64,000 nt of DNA from contig NZ_RFLV01000001.1 in NCBI RefSeq assembly GCF_004920405.1, forward strand, positions 124,001 to 188,000, given 5' to 3'. How positions within the stretch are numbered: position 1 is the first letter of the stretch; the number at the start of each line of letters is the position of its first letter. The DNA comes from Pseudomonas leptonychotis (GTDB taxonomy: Bacteria > Pseudomonadota > Gammaproteobacteria > Pseudomonadales > Pseudomonadaceae). Position numbers and translations under genes: made by a program. The notes under the pieces were generated by a model. The model had not been told where the DNA came from. It saw only the letters and a list, made by a program, of their open reading frames with translations, and ran no database searches. Shown piece by piece: positions 10,512 to 20,467 of this stretch.

Positions 10512-11392
10512 GCAGTAGCCGGTAATGCTACAGGCGATGGCAGCCCCATCAACTGCGCCAACAAGCGCGCTAGGCGCGGACGCAGCTCAGCACGATGAAC
10601 GATCAAGTCGATGGCGCCATGCTCCAGCAGGAACTCGCTGCGCTGAAAGCCTTCCGGCAGCTTCTCGCGCACGGTCTGCTCAATCACACGCGGGCCGGCA
10701 AAGCCGATCAGCGCACGGGGCTCAGCGACAATCACATCACCGAGCATAGCCAAGCTGGCAGACACGCCGCCGTACACGGGGTCGGTCAATACCGAGATAA
10801 ACGGAATACCTTCTTCACGCAAACGCGCCAGCACGGCCGAAGTTTTGGCCATCTGCATCAGCGAGATCAGCGCTTCCTGCATACGCGCGCCGCCAGATGC
10901 GGCGAAACATACCAACGGGCAACGCTGCTCCAACGCCGCATTGGCGGCGCGAACAAAGCGCTCACCGACGATCGCCCCCATCGAGCCACCCATAAAGGAG
11001 AACTCGAAGGCGCAGGTCACTATCGGCATGCCTTCCAACGTGCCACGCATGGCAATCAGGGCATCCTTCTCGCCGGTCTGTTTCTGCGCACCGGCGAGAC
11101 GATCTTTGTATTTTTTGCTGTCGCGAAACTTCAGGCGGTCAACAGGCTCGAGTTCGGCACCCAGCTCTTCGCGCCCTTCTGCATCCAGAAAAATATCCAA
11201 CCGCGCACGCGCATCAATACGCATGTGGTGATTGCACTTGGGGCAAACATCCAGGGTTTTGCCTAACTCAGGTTTGTACAGTACCGAGTCGCAGGACGGG
11301 CACTTATGCCAAAGGCCTTCAGGCACCGAACTCTTCTTGACCTCGGAACGCATGATCGAGGGGATCAGTTTGTCTACCAACCAGTTGCTCAT
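10508..11392 (-). CDS. accD: Acetyl-CoA carboxylase carboxyltransferase subunit beta
   Basis: Beta subunit of the carboxyltransferase that makes malonyl-CoA for fatty acid synthesis; partner AccA is not in this window. The 294-residue protein has the N-terminal zinc ribbon ([12 protein letters not shown] ... [11 protein letters not shown], four Cys) and the crotonase-fold core with SGGARMQEA and ASLAMLGDV. The start ATG at 11392 has GGAGAG about 8 bases upstream. The 224 bases between trpF and accD hold no gene that I can support and probably carry the accD promoter. Confidence 0.97.
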   Translation of the reverse strand: MSNWLVDKLIPSIMRSEVKKSSVPEGLWHKCPSCDSVLYKPELGKTLDVCPKCNHHMRIDARARLDIFLDAEGREELGAELEPVDRLKFRDSKKYKDRLAGAQKQTGEKDALIAMRGTLEGMPIVTCAFEFSFMGGSMGAIVGERFVRAANAALEQRCPLVCFAASGGARMQEALISLMQMAKTSAVLARLREEGIPFISVLTDPVYGGVSASLAMLGDVIVAEPRALIGFAGPRVIEQTVREKLPEGFQRSEFLLEHGAIDLIVHRAELRPRLARLLAQLMGLPSPVALPATA

Positions 11393-11616
11393 GCTATCGA
11401 CTCTCCAAAGCTGTTAACCGGGCATGCTGCGCTATATGCGGCCTGCATTACCCGGGGGAATTCATGAGTGCGGCCGTTTCAGGGACCGGTGCATAGCCAT
11501 GACGACGTCACGTTCACACCCGCCGCCCTCGAACGACCGCCTGCAGCGTTTAAACAAACTGCAACAGGGGTATGGACGGCCAAGTCTGGAGCGCCGTCAC
11601 ATCAACACTGCATGCC

Positions 11617-12237
11617 TTAAGCAGCCCTTACCGCCTGCATAAACGCGCGAATCTTCTGCGCGTCCTTGATGCCCTTAGCTGCTTCAACGCCACCACTGAC
11701 ATCAACCGCGTAAGGTCGCACCCGAGCGATAGCCTGCGCAACGTTCTCAGCCGTCAAACCACCCGCCAGGATAATCGGTTTACTCAAGCCTTCAGGCACC
11801 AGCGACCAATCGAACGCCTCACCCGTCCCACCCGGAATGCCTGGCACATAGGTATCGAGCAGCACGCCACTGGCATTTTTGTAGAGCGCAACCTGCGCAG
11901 CGATGTCATCGCCCGGTTTTACCCGCAGCGCTTTGATATAGGGGCGGTGGTAGCCCTCACAGCTTTCCGGGCTCTCATCGCCATGAAATTGCAGCAGATC
12001 AAGCGGCACCGCATCGAGCATTTCACCCAGCTCGCAGCGGCTGGCATCGACAAACAGGCCCACCGTGGTCACAAAAGGCGGCAAGGCGTTAATGATCGAA
12101 CGGGCCTGCTGCACCGTGACCGCGCGCGGGCTCTTGGCGTAAAACACCAAGCCAATAGCATCCGCACCGGCCTCAACAGCCGCCAATGCGTCCTCTACGC
12201 GGGTAATGCCGCAAATCTTGCTGCGAACGACTGACAA
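11617..12237 (-). CDS. trpF: Phosphoribosylanthranilate isomerase
   Basis: Third step after anthranilate in tryptophan synthesis; a TIM barrel of 206 residues. Typical segments are [13 protein letters not shown] at the N-terminus (catalytic Cys), [15 protein letters not shown] and AGGLTAENV, with DVSGGVE near the C-terminus (catalytic Asp). I place the start at TTG 12237 (SVVRSKICG...), with TGAGGTC upstream, because homologues begin here. A TTG at 12279 would add 14 unrelated residues. A TTG start implies modest translation. Confidence 0.93.
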   Translation of the reverse strand: MSVVRSKICGITRVEDALAAVEAGADAIGLVFYAKSPRAVTVQQARSIINALPPFVTTVGLFVDASRCELGEMLDAVPLDLLQFHGDESPESCEGYHRPYIKALRVKPGDDIAAQVALYKNASGVLLDTYVPGIPGGTGEAFDWSLVPEGLSKPIILAGGLTAENVAQAIARVRPYAVDVSGGVEAAKGIKDAQKIRAFMQAVRAA

Positions 12238-12288
12238 CAGGATGACCTCAGTTAATTCAGTAAAGCTGGATGCTAACAAAATAGCCTT

Positions 12289-13155
12289 TCAAGCGTCAGC
12301 CGCCACATCCGGCAAGCCCGAGAGAAAGTGCGGGCCAAGATAACGCTTGGGCAGGTCGAATTCATCGGGGTAATCGACCTGCACCAGATACAAACCATAG
12401 GGATGTGCAGTCACACCGCCGGTACGTCGCACGCGGGTTTCCAGCACCTCTTGCGCCCACTCCACCGGCCGCTCACCCGCACCAATGGTCATCAGCACGC
12501 CGGCAAGGTTACGCACCATGTGATGCAGGAAAGCATTGGCGCGGATATCCAACACAATAAATCGCCCATGCTGCAGCAACTCTAGGTGATGGACGGTTTT
12601 GATCGGTGACTTGGCCTGGCACTGACGCGCCCGGAACGCACTGAAATCATGGGTACCGATAAATGCTTTGGCCGCCTCGCGCATGCGCTCGACATCCAAC
12701 GGCCGGTGGTTCCAGGTCACTTCCTCGGCCATATGCGCCGGGCGAATCTGGTCGTTATAGATCACGTACCGATAGCGCCGCGCCTGAGCGCAGAAGCGCG
12801 CATCAAAGTGCGCCGGCATCGACTTGGCCCAGGTCACGCTGATATCACCGGGCAGGTTCATATTCGCCCCCATGACCCAGGCATGCATGGAGCGCTCGAC
12901 CGGCGTATTGAAATGCACCACCTGGGCACTGGCATGCACCAGCGCATCGGTACGCCCTGCGCAACTCAGGGTTACGGGGACGCCGCCGGCGACTTTCGCC
13001 AAGGCTTTTTCCAGCGACTCTTGAATGGTAGGCACACCGGCACGCTGACGCTGAAAACCGCGATAGCGCGAACCTTTGTACTCAACCCCCAGGGCTATCT
13101 TGAAAACGCCAACGGCAGCCGAAGCGGCTGCCGTTGTAGTAAGACCATCAGACAT
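12289..13155 (-). CDS. truA: tRNA pseudouridine(38-40) synthase
   Basis: Isomerises uridines 38-40 in the anticodon stem-loop of tRNAs. The 288-residue protein has the catalytic Asp in SCAGRTDALVHAS and the conserved FLHHMVRNLAGVL segment. The start ATG at 13155 lies 3 bases after the fimV stop, so it is likely co-translated with fimV. The N-terminal 18 residues (SDGLTTTAAASAA...) are low-complexity and not part of the fold. Confidence 0.95.
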   Translation of the reverse strand: MSDGLTTTAAASAAVGVFKIALGVEYKGSRYRGFQRQRAGVPTIQESLEKALAKVAGGVPVTLSCAGRTDALVHASAQVVHFNTPVERSMHAWVMGANMNLPGDISVTWAKSMPAHFDARFCAQARRYRYVIYNDQIRPAHMAEEVTWNHRPLDVERMREAAKAFIGTHDFSAFRARQCQAKSPIKTVHHLELLQHGRFIVLDIRANAFLHHMVRNLAGVLMTIGAGERPVEWAQEVLETRVRRTGGVTAHPYGLYLVQVDYPDEFDLPKRYLGPHFLSGLPDVAADA

Positions 13156-13158
13156 GTA

Positions 13159-15993
13159 TCAGACCAATTTAGCGATCAGCTCACGGGCTTCTTGTTGCTG
13201 ACCTTCATTACCTTCGGTGACGACTTCATCGAGAATATCGCGAGCGCCTTCGGTATCGCCCATATCGATATAGGCACGGGCCAGATCAAGCTTGGTAGCC
13301 GTCTCATCGGTACCCGACAGGAAGTCGAAGTCATCATCATTGTCCAATGCGGCGCTGGACGCAGGGTTTACCGGAGCGGCTAGCTCGCTCGGCTCATCCA
13401 TCGACAGCATGTCCAGCTCAGCACTGACTTCATCCAGTTGAGCAGCGAAGCTATCACTCGATGGCTGCGCAGGCGCTTCATCATTTAGGGCCAGGTCGAA
13501 ATCAGCAGACAGATCAAAATCACCATCTGCTTGTTCATCCAGCGCATTAACTTCTGGCTCGGCTGCTACCGGAGCGACACGAGGTTCATCATCCAGGCTG
13601 AGCAAGAAATCATCTTCAGCAGCCGTAGCCGCTGGTGCCGGCGAATCGAGATCCAAACTGAAATCAGCCAAATCACCACTTAAATCCAGATCGTTATCGC
13701 TGCTCTCAGCAAGACTCAGGTCGAAACCCAAGTCATCATCCTTGCCATCGGCCTCTTCGATCGGCGAGCTGAAATCCAGATCGCTATCGAGCGACAGGCT
13801 GTCCAGATCATCCAGAGAAGCATTGCTGCTAGCAGCCTGCAGATCACGATCCAGCTCGGATTCGAGATCATCCAAGCTCAGGTCGAATGCATCATCCTGC
13901 TCATCTGCGGCCACGGCCGGGCTCGGCTCGTCCAGCGCTAAATCATCCAAGCTGAAGCTATCAAAGCTATCTTCGGTAGCCGCTGCAGCTAAACCTGCAC
14001 TGGCCGCAACAGCCATGGCCGGATAGCGAGCCTTGATTTGATCAAGCTCAGCGGCACTGCCGCCAATCTCACGTAATTCATTATCCTGACGGGTGAAACC
14101 ATTCCGATCGCCCATCTCGGCATAGACTTCCATCAGCTTCAAGCGTAGATCGCTGCGCTGCGGCTCGTCATTGATGGCCCCCTGCAGCAACTCAGCAGCT
14201 TGAGGGAAGCGGCCATAAGCAATGTAGATATCTGCCTCGCCCAACGCATCACCGGTTTGTGCAGTGACACGCTCTTCATTCGGCATATCGGCTTGCTGAC
14301 CATCGAGGTCATCAGCCACGCCAGCAAAGCTGTCATCAGGCAGATCGAAGCCCCCACCCAAATCTGAAGAGTCGCTATCGGCGGCCATACTTTCCTGCAA
14401 CTCTGCTTCTTTCAGCGCATTGCGGCGCGACAGCATCATCAGCGCAACCAGCAACAGCAACAGTGCCCCACCACCGGCGGCACCCAACAGCATCGGATTG
14501 GCCATCAAATCATCAAGCGTGCTGCTTTCAGTTTGTGGCTCGGCAACCACTGGCGCCTCAACAACCGGCGCGACGGGCGCTACCGGAGCTGGCTCAGGCG
14601 CTGCAACCGGGGCAGGTTCCTGCGCAACAGGTGCGACAGCCTCAGGCTGTACGGCTGGCTCTTCGCTGTAATTAAAATCAGTTTCACCTGTGGCCGCAGG
14701 CTCAGCTGGTACCACTGGAGCTGGTTCTACGACCGGTGCTGGTGGCGTAACCCCTTGAGCAGGCTCAGCCGGTGTCTCTACGGCAACCGGACTCTCAGAA
14801 GGTGCAGCGGCTGATATCGGCGCTTTGCTTTGTGCGGCCAGATCGGCCTGCAGCTTAGCCATCTGATCGTCTTTCAGCTGAATCAGGCGCTGTAATTTGT
14901 CGAGCTGGCTTTGCAGGTCGCCCATGCGGCCTTTCAACTCGTCATTTTCGCGACGGCTGGAGTCCAGGCTTTCCTGAGTCACGGCGAGCTTGTTAGTCAG
15001 CGCTTTGCTGTCGGCAGCACCTTTATCACTGCCAGCAGTGGCTTTACCGCTGTCAGCGGCAACCAGCTTCAAGCTATCGCCGGTTTCGACCTTGGCCGGA
15101 GCAGCGGCAGCGCTTGTACGCTTAGTCGCATCCAACTGACGGGCACTGGCAGCGACGCTGCGACCTTCACGCCACGCCGCATTTTGCTCAGCAACTTGAG
15201 CGATCGCTTCACCTTGGGAACGGCTCTTAACCTGCTGCTCATCAGGCAGACGCAGAACCTGACCGTTCTTCAAGCGGTTGATATTGCCGCCAATGAAGGC
15301 ATCCGGATTCAAATCCTGAATCGCCAGCATGGCCTGGTGCACGCTGCCGCCTGCACTCGCACGCTGGGCAATTTCCCAGAGCGTATCGTTGGCAGTGGTT
15401 TTGTATTCATTGCCTTGCAGCGGCTTGGCTGCTGGGGCAGACGGTGCGACTGGTGCAGTAGGCGCGGCCGGGGAAGAAACTGGCTTAGTCGCAGCAGGCG
15501 CTGGGCGAGGAGCAGGCGCTTGTACACGCGGCGCAGGAGCTGATGCGGCTACAGGTAACTGCGCGGCAGCAGGCGTAACGCTCTGCGGGGTATAAAGCGG
15601 CGGATCAAGCAGCAGGGTGTATTCACGCAGCAAACGACCATTAGGCCATAGCACTTCCACCAGGAAGTTCAGATACGGCTCACGCATGGGTTTGTTGGAG
15701 GTGACCCGAATGACGCTTTTACCATTGGGTTTGAGCACCGGCGTGAATTTTAGATCCGTCAGAAAATACTGACGGTCTACGCCGGCCTTATTGAATGCTT
15801 CCGGGGTCGCCAAGGTCGGTATAACTTCATTGGAAGCCAGGTCACGCACCTCCAGCAACTCAATTTCAGCGACCAGCGGCTGATTGAGCGCCGACTGCAG
15901 AGTCACCTCACCCAGCCCCAGCGCGTGCGCCATACCGGATGACAGCGATGAAGCCGCTGCGATTGCCAGCACCAGTTTGCGAACCCGAACCAT
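13159..15993 (-). CDS. fimV: FimV polar hub protein (LysM, type IV pili / twitching)
   Basis: This 944-residue inner-membrane protein is needed in Pseudomonas for twitching and polar assembly. Visible in order: signal peptide (to about residue 25, ending MAHALGLGE), conserved FimV N-domain (LLDPP near 130), Pro/Ala-rich linker, LysM peptidoglycan-binding domain (about 195-255), coiled coil (about 335-390), second Pro/Ala linker, one transmembrane helix (about 500-525), a very acidic Asp/Ser/Leu-repeat cytoplasmic region, and the C-terminal TPR-like FimV motif (LDLARAYIDMGD). The chosen ATG at 15993 starts the signal peptide; the frame upstream to 16128 is not protein-like. A paralogue lies at 26956-28998. 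Confidence 0.95.
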   Translation of the reverse strand: MVRVRKLVLAIAAASSLSSGMAHALGLGEVTLQSALNQPLVAEIELLEVRDLASNEVIPTLATPEAFNKAGVDRQYFLTDLKFTPVLKPNGKSVIRVTSNKPMREPYLNFLVEVLWPNGRLLREYTLLLDPPLYTPQSVTPAAAQLPVAASAPAPRVQAPAPRPAPAATKPVSSPAAPTAPVAPSAPAAKPLQGNEYKTTANDTLWEIAQRASAGGSVHQAMLAIQDLNPDAFIGGNINRLKNGQVLRLPDEQQVKSRSQGEAIAQVAEQNAAWREGRSVAASARQLDATKRTSAAAAPAKVETGDSLKLVAADSGKATAGSDKGAADSKALTNKLAVTQESLDSSRRENDELKGRMGDLQSQLDKLQRLIQLKDDQMAKLQADLAAQSKAPISAAAPSESPVAVETPAEPAQGVTPPAPVVEPAPVVPAEPAATGETDFNYSEEPAVQPEAVAPVAQEPAPVAAPEPAPVAPVAPVVEAPVVAEPQTESSTLDDLMANPMLLGAAGGGALLLLLVALMMLSRRNALKEAELQESMAADSDSSDLGGGFDLPDDSFAGVADDLDGQQADMPNEERVTAQTGDALGEADIYIAYGRFPQAAELLQGAINDEPQRSDLRLKLMEVYAEMGDRNGFTRQDNELREIGGSAAELDQIKARYPAMAVAASAGLAAAATEDSFDSFSLDDLALDEPSPAVAADEQDDAFDLSLDDLESELDRDLQAASSNASLDDLDSLSLDSDLDFSSPIEEADGKDDDLGFDLSLAESSDNDLDLSGDLADFSLDLDSPAPAATAAEDDFLLSLDDEPRVAPVAAEPEVNALDEQADGDFDLSADFDLALNDEAPAQPSSDSFAAQLDEVSAELDMLSMDEPSELAAPVNPASSAALDNDDDFDFLSGTDETATKLDLARAYIDMGDTEGARDILDEVVTEGNEGQQQEARELIAKLV

Positions 15994-16147
15994 AGCGATA
16001 TCCCTTGTTTTATCTTTTTTTCTCGACCAGCGAGAGGATCTTGAAAATTGCTGCCTGCTCCGTCCGAAGACGCAACCCCATCCAGCAATCAACTCAGCCA
16101 GTATTGCCAAGCTCGAAAGATTCTTCAAATTTCTAGGTAAGTATCTT

Positions 16148-17158
16148 TTACAGATAGTGTTTTATCAACAACTCGGCTAATTGCACAGCATTTAGCGCCG
16201 CGCCTTTTCGCACATTATCAGACGCAATCCACAAATTGAGTTCAGCTGGATCATCCAGACCGGCACGTACCCGACCAACATAGACCACATCCTGACCAAC
16301 GGCATCGCCCACTGCAGTCGGATAATCATCCAACTCCACCCACTCCAAAGCGGGCGCGGCGTCCAGACTGGCATAGACCTGCTCAAGCTCAATCGCCGAA
16401 GCGGCTTGCAGCGAAACGCTCAGACTGTCGCCAAAAAAAACCGGGACCTGAATACAAGTCACCGCAACCTGCAAATCGGGTAATGCCAACAATTCCTTGA
16501 GTTCGCTGGCGATCTGCCGTTCCAGCGCAGCGTGCCCTGCACTGTCTGTCGGCTCGACTTGCGCCAGCAGGTTGAAGGCCATTTGACGATCAAACAACTG
16601 CGGTTCGAGTGCGCGACCATTGAGCAATTCAGCGGTTTGTCGCGCCAACTCGGACACCCCTTCGCGACCGCGACTGGACACCGCCAAACAGGCCGTCACA
16701 GTCACCCGCTGAATAGTCAGCTGTGCCGGCAACGCAGCCAATACGGCGGCCAACGCAATACCTGGAGCACTTGGACTGGTCAGTAGATAAGGCGCTTGTA
16801 GCCTCCCCAGCACCTCAGGGTTGACCTCAGGGATCACCCGCGGTGCTTGCGCAGCGGGTAGACCACTGGCCAGGTCAATCACGGCACAACCTGCCGCCGC
16901 AGCCTGAGCCGCATATTTTTGCGTCACTTTGCTGCCAGCCGCCAAGAACACCAGACGCACGCTGGTAAAGTCGAAGGTTTCTACATCGCGTACACGCAGG
17001 TTCTTGCCTTTGAAGGACAGGGATCGACCTGCCGACTCACCACTGGCCACCAGATGCAGGTTAGCCACGGGAAACTCGCGCTCTTCCAGCAGCTGCACCA
17101 AGGCTTCGCCAACGCTACCGGTGGCGCCGATTACGGCAATATCGAAGGTACGGATCAT
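16148..17158 (-). CDS. Aspartate-semialdehyde dehydrogenase-like protein, predicted inactive
   Basis: This 336-residue homologue of Asd (the Usg-like protein of other gammaproteobacteria) lies just downstream of the real asd. The N-terminal NADP-binding part is recognisable (IAVIGATGSVGEALVQLL). Where Asd has the nucleophile Cys in an NPNC-type motif, this protein reads LTSPSAPGIAL. Where Asd has the catalytic His in RVPVxxGHS, it reads QVPVFFGDS. Both catalytic residues are thus missing, so it is probably a pseudoenzyme of unknown role. The position between asd and fimV is conserved in Pseudomonas. Confidence 0.88.
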   Translation of the reverse strand: MIRTFDIAVIGATGSVGEALVQLLEEREFPVANLHLVASGESAGRSLSFKGKNLRVRDVETFDFTSVRLVFLAAGSKVTQKYAAQAAAAGCAVIDLASGLPAAQAPRVIPEVNPEVLGRLQAPYLLTSPSAPGIALAAVLAALPAQLTIQRVTVTACLAVSSRGREGVSELARQTAELLNGRALEPQLFDRQMAFNLLAQVEPTDSAGHAALERQIASELKELLALPDLQVAVTCIQVPVFFGDSLSVSLQAASAIELEQVYASLDAAPALEWVELDDYPTAVGDAVGQDVVYVGRVRAGLDDPAELNLWIASDNVRKGAALNAVQLAELLIKHYL

Positions 17159-17305
17159 AACCAGGCTTCAGGCGAAATAAGCCCCGCACTGTATAGCCGA
17201 GCCTGCCAAATGCAAAGGAGCGGGCGGCTAAGCATTCGATTTAACTCGAACATCTAGCAACCCGCCCCTCGTTTTACTGCGCTAAAACACCTCAGTGCGG
17301 CGTCA

Positions 17306-18418
17306 TTAACGCTCCAGCAGAATCCGCAGCATACGCCGCAGCGGCTCGGCGGCGCCCCACAACAACTGATCGCCAACGGTGAACGCGCCCAGGTACTGCG
17401 AGCCCATATTGAGCTTGCGCAGACGCCCCACCGGTACACTCAAGGTGCCAGTCACAGCAGTCGGCCCCAGCTCGCGGATACTCGCTTCACGCTGATTCGG
17501 CACCAACTTGACCCAAGGGTTGTGCTGGCTGATCAGGCCTTCAATGTCCGACAGCGGCACATCTTTGTTCAGCTTGATGGTCAGCGCCTGGCTGTGGCAA
17601 CGCATGGCGCCGATACGCACGCACAAGCCGTCAACGGGGATCGGGTTTTTGAAGCGACCGAGGATCTTGTTGGTTTCCGCCTGGGCCTTCCACTCTTCAC
17701 GGCTCTGACCGTTCGGCAGCTCCTTGTCGATATAAGGAATCAGACTGCCCGCAAGCGGAACGCCGAAGTTGTCGACCGGGAAGGCATCGCCGCGCATGGC
17801 TTCGGCGACTTTGCGATCGATGTCGAGAATGGCACTGGCCGGGTCAGCCAGCTCATCCGCTACTGAGCCGTGGATCGCGCCCATTTGCTTGATCAGCTCA
17901 CGCATATTCTGCGCACCGGCGCCCGAGGCCGCCTGATAGGTCATGGCGCTCATCCACTCGACCAAACCGGCTTCGTACAGACCGCCCAAGGCCATCAGCA
18001 TCAAGCTGACGGTGCAGTTGCCGCCGATGTAGTTCTTGGTGCCGGCATCCAGCTGCTGATCGATCACCTTGCGGTTAACCGGATCAAGCACGATGACCGA
18101 ACTGTCTTCCATACGCAGCGACGAGGCCGCATCAATCCAGTAGCCCTGCCAGCCCGCTTCACGCAGTTTGGGGAACACTTCATTGGTGTAGTCGCCACCC
18201 TGACAAGTCAGGATCACGTCGAGGCTTTTCAGCTCGTCAATGCTGTAGGCGTCCTTCAATGGCGCCGTTTCCTTGCCAATGGCCGGGCCTTGGCCGCCGA
18301 CATTGGAGGTAGTGAAGAACACAGGCTCGATCAAGTCGAAATCCTGCTCTTCCAGCATGCGCTGCATCAGCACGGAACCGACCATGCCACGCCAACCGAC
18401 TAGACCTACACGTTTCAT
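17306..18418 (-). CDS. asd: Aspartate-semialdehyde dehydrogenase
   Basis: Reduces aspartyl phosphate to aspartate semialdehyde for lysine/DAP, threonine and methionine synthesis. The 370-residue protein has the NADP fold [15 protein letters not shown] and the active-site Cys in [12 protein letters not shown]. The ATG at 18418 (AGGTG about 8 bases upstream) is preferred over the GTG two codons earlier. It is separated from leuB by a palindromic repeat (18477-18616) and from the asd-like gene by 147 bases. Confidence 0.96.
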   Translation of the reverse strand: MKRVGLVGWRGMVGSVLMQRMLEEQDFDLIEPVFFTTSNVGGQGPAIGKETAPLKDAYSIDELKSLDVILTCQGGDYTNEVFPKLREAGWQGYWIDAASSLRMEDSSVIVLDPVNRKVIDQQLDAGTKNYIGGNCTVSLMLMALGGLYEAGLVEWMSAMTYQAASGAGAQNMRELIKQMGAIHGSVADELADPASAILDIDRKVAEAMRGDAFPVDNFGVPLAGSLIPYIDKELPNGQSREEWKAQAETNKILGRFKNPIPVDGLCVRIGAMRCHSQALTIKLNKDVPLSDIEGLISQHNPWVKLVPNQREASIRELGPTAVTGTLSVPVGRLRKLNMGSQYLGAFTVGDQLLWGAAEPLRRMLRILLER

Positions 18419-18476
18419 AACCACTACACCTATATAAGCTGACCGTCGGAACCGTCCGGCGTGCCAGGAAGATTAC

Positions 18477-18616
18477 CAGGCTGCTGAAAAACTACCTACG
18501 TTGCCATCACTGCGTTAAAAACAGGCTCAAATGTTCATTTACAGCTCGTAAACTCCGCTTTTCGCCTGTTTTTGCCTTGTGCTGGCTGCCTCGCCAACCT
18601 TTCCAGCGGCCTGTTA
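18477..18616 (+). repeat. ~140-bp palindromic MITE-like repeat, copy A
   Basis: Imperfect inverted ends (CAGGCTGCTG on the left, CAGGCCGCTG reading in from the right) enclose an inner stem AAAAACAGGC ... GCCTGTTTTT around TCATTTACAGCTCGTAAACTCC. Homologous copies are at 21920-22059 (same orientation) and 31185-31320 (opposite). The right end overlaps the leuB stop codon. It has no coding capacity. It may act as a terminator or mRNA stabiliser between leuB and asd (inference). Confidence 0.85.
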
Positions 18617-19696
18617 CAGACTGCGCAGCGCCTCGACTACCGCATCACCCATTGCTGCCGTACCGACCTTGGTCGTGCCGGCGCTATGGATATCACCGGT
18701 GCGCAGGCCCTGATCCAGCACCTTGCTCACAGCCAGCTCGATGGCATCGGCGGCAACGGTCTGGTTGAAGCTGTAACGCAGCATCATCGACACCGACAGA
18801 ATGGTCGCCAACGGGTTGGCAATGCCCTGCCCGGCGATGTCCGGCGCGCTGCCGTGGCACGGCTCGTACATGCCTTTGTTATTGGCATCCAAGGATGCGG
18901 ACGGCAGCATGCCGATGGAACCGGTGAGCATGGAAGCTTCATCCGACAGAATGTCGCCAAACATGTTGTCGGTGACCATTACATCGAACTGCTTGGGCGC
19001 ACGCACCAACTGCATCGCGGCGTTGTCGACGTACATATGGCTGAGCTCCACATCCGGGTAGTCCTTGGCCACTTCGATGACCACGGCGCGCCAGAGTTGG
19101 CTGGAGGCCAGTACGTTGGCTTTGTCTACCGAGCAGAGCTTCTTGCCGCGCACACGGGCCATGTCGAAACCAACACGGGCGATACGGCGGATTTCACTCT
19201 CGCTGTACGGCAGGGTGTCGTAGGCCATGCGCTCGCCGTTTTCCAGCACTTTGCTCTCACGCGGGCTGCCGAAGTAGATGCCGCCGGTCAGCTCACGCAC
19301 GATAAGGATGTCCAAGCCAGCGACGATTTCGCGCTTAAGGCTGGAAGCATCGGCCAGTTGTGGATAGAGAATTGCCGGACGCAGGTTGCCGAACAGGCCC
19401 AGCTGCGAACGGATTTTCAGCAGGCCGCGCTCCGGGCGAATGGCCGGATCAATCGCATCCCATTTCGGGCCGCCTACGGCACCGAGCAGAATGGCATCGG
19501 CAGCCTGGGCGCGGACCAGGGTTTCGTCGGCCAGCGGCACGCCGTAACGGTCGATGGCCGCGCCACCGAGGTCGTCGAAGCTCAGCTCGAAACCCAGGTT
19601 GTACTTGTCGTTGGCCAGGTTCAGCACCTTGACCGCTTCGGCCATGATTTCTGGGCCGATACCGTCACCGGGGAGAATCAGAATCTGCTTGCTCAT
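18614..19696 (-). CDS. leuB: 3-isopropylmalate dehydrogenase
   Basis: NAD-dependent oxidative decarboxylation of 3-isopropylmalate in leucine synthesis. The 360-residue protein has [16 protein letters not shown] at the N-terminus, [10 protein letters not shown] and the [19 protein letters not shown] metal/NAD region. The ATG at 19696 begins [10 protein letters not shown]; the open frame upstream to 19753 runs through a repeat and is rejected as start. Its stop codon lies in the end of palindromic repeat A. Confidence 0.97.
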   Translation of the reverse strand: MSKQILILPGDGIGPEIMAEAVKVLNLANDKYNLGFELSFDDLGGAAIDRYGVPLADETLVRAQAADAILLGAVGGPKWDAIDPAIRPERGLLKIRSQLGLFGNLRPAILYPQLADASSLKREIVAGLDILIVRELTGGIYFGSPRESKVLENGERMAYDTLPYSESEIRRIARVGFDMARVRGKKLCSVDKANVLASSQLWRAVVIEVAKDYPDVELSHMYVDNAAMQLVRAPKQFDVMVTDNMFGDILSDEASMLTGSIGMLPSASLDANNKGMYEPCHGSAPDIAGQGIANPLATILSVSMMLRYSFNQTVAADAIELAVSKVLDQGLRTGDIHSAGTTKVGTAAMGDAVVEALRSL

Positions 19697-19716
19697 CACA
19701 TCTCTCAAATTTTCGG

Positions 19717-19800
19717 AGGGTGGATCGGGACGCGTAGTTGACGCTGTTTTCATCCACCGAAACTAAGCAAGGTGGATGAATAAAACGTCATCCACCCTAG
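19717..19800. repeat. Double-hairpin GGTGGATG repeat, copy 1 (leuD-leuB spacer)
   Basis: Four copies of GGTGGATG/CATCCACC or close variants (the outermost on one side is GGTGGATC) are arranged as inverted pairs, so the whole 84 bases are roughly palindromic, like a REP doublet. A second copy is at 39932-40005. It fills the leuD-leuB spacer, where I recall that P. aeruginosa carries an extra gene. It may stabilise or partition the leu transcript (inference). Confidence 0.75.
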
Positions 19801-19809
19801 CCTCATGTA

Positions 19810-20457
19810 TTACTTGATTGCGCCGAACAGCCAAGGGCTGCGCTGCTGATAAGTCGTTTCAAAGGTTTTGATCGCATCACTGTCCTGCAGGGTCAGGCCG
19901 ATATCGTCCAACCCATTGAGCAGGCAGTGCTTACGGAACGCATCAACCTCGAAGCTGTACTGCACGCCATCGGCACGGGTCACGGTTTGCGCAGCCAGGT
20001 CGACAGTCAGCTGGTAGCCAACAGTGGCTTCGGCCTGCTGGAACAGTGCGTCGACTTCGTCTTCCTTGAGGATGATCGGCAGCAGGCCGTTCTTGAAGCT
20101 GTTGTTGTAGAAAATATCGGCAAAGCTGGTGGCGATGATGGCGCGAAAACCGTATTCCTCAAGCGCCCAAGGCGCATGTTCACGAGATGAGCCGCAACCG
20201 AAGTTCTCCCGCGCCAGCAGCACGCTGGCGCCCTGATAACGCGGGAAATTCAGTACGAACTCCTGGTTCACCGGGCGCTTGGAGTTGTCCTGATTGGGCT
20301 GGCCGATATCGTGATAACGCCACTCATCGAACAGGTTCGGGCCGAAGCCTGAGCGCTTGATCGATTTCAAGAACTGCTTAGGGATGATCTGGTCGGTGTC
20401 GACGTTGGCGCGATCCAAGGGAGCGACCAGGCCGGTATGTTGAGTAAAAGCTTTCAT
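19810..20457 (-). CDS. leuD: 3-isopropylmalate dehydratase small subunit
   Basis: Small subunit of isopropylmalate isomerase, pairing with LeuC. The 215-residue protein has [17 protein letters not shown] and the [17 protein letters not shown] swivelling-domain segments. The ATG at 20457 has GAGGAC upstream and lies 10 bases after the leuC stop, so the two subunits are co-transcribed. Confidence 0.97.
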   Translation of the reverse strand: MKAFTQHTGLVAPLDRANVDTDQIIPKQFLKSIKRSGFGPNLFDEWRYHDIGQPNQDNSKRPVNQEFVLNFPRYQGASVLLARENFGCGSSREHAPWALEEYGFRAIIATSFADIFYNNSFKNGLLPIILKEDEVDALFQQAEATVGYQLTVDLAAQTVTRADGVQYSFEVDAFRKHCLLNGLDDIGLTLQDSDAIKTFETTYQQRSPWLFGAIK

Positions 20458-20467
20458 AGTAGAGTCC

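Noticed and set aside
13500..13990. Short DNA repeats in fimV that at first look like an array
   Set aside because: They are imprecise repeats of codons for Asp, Ser and Leu in the acidic region of FimV, with no constant repeat-spacer pattern, so not a CRISPR.
18572..19741. Long open frame of 389 codons opposite leuB
   Set aside because: Same reason; it also crosses the palindromic repeat and has no family-like features.
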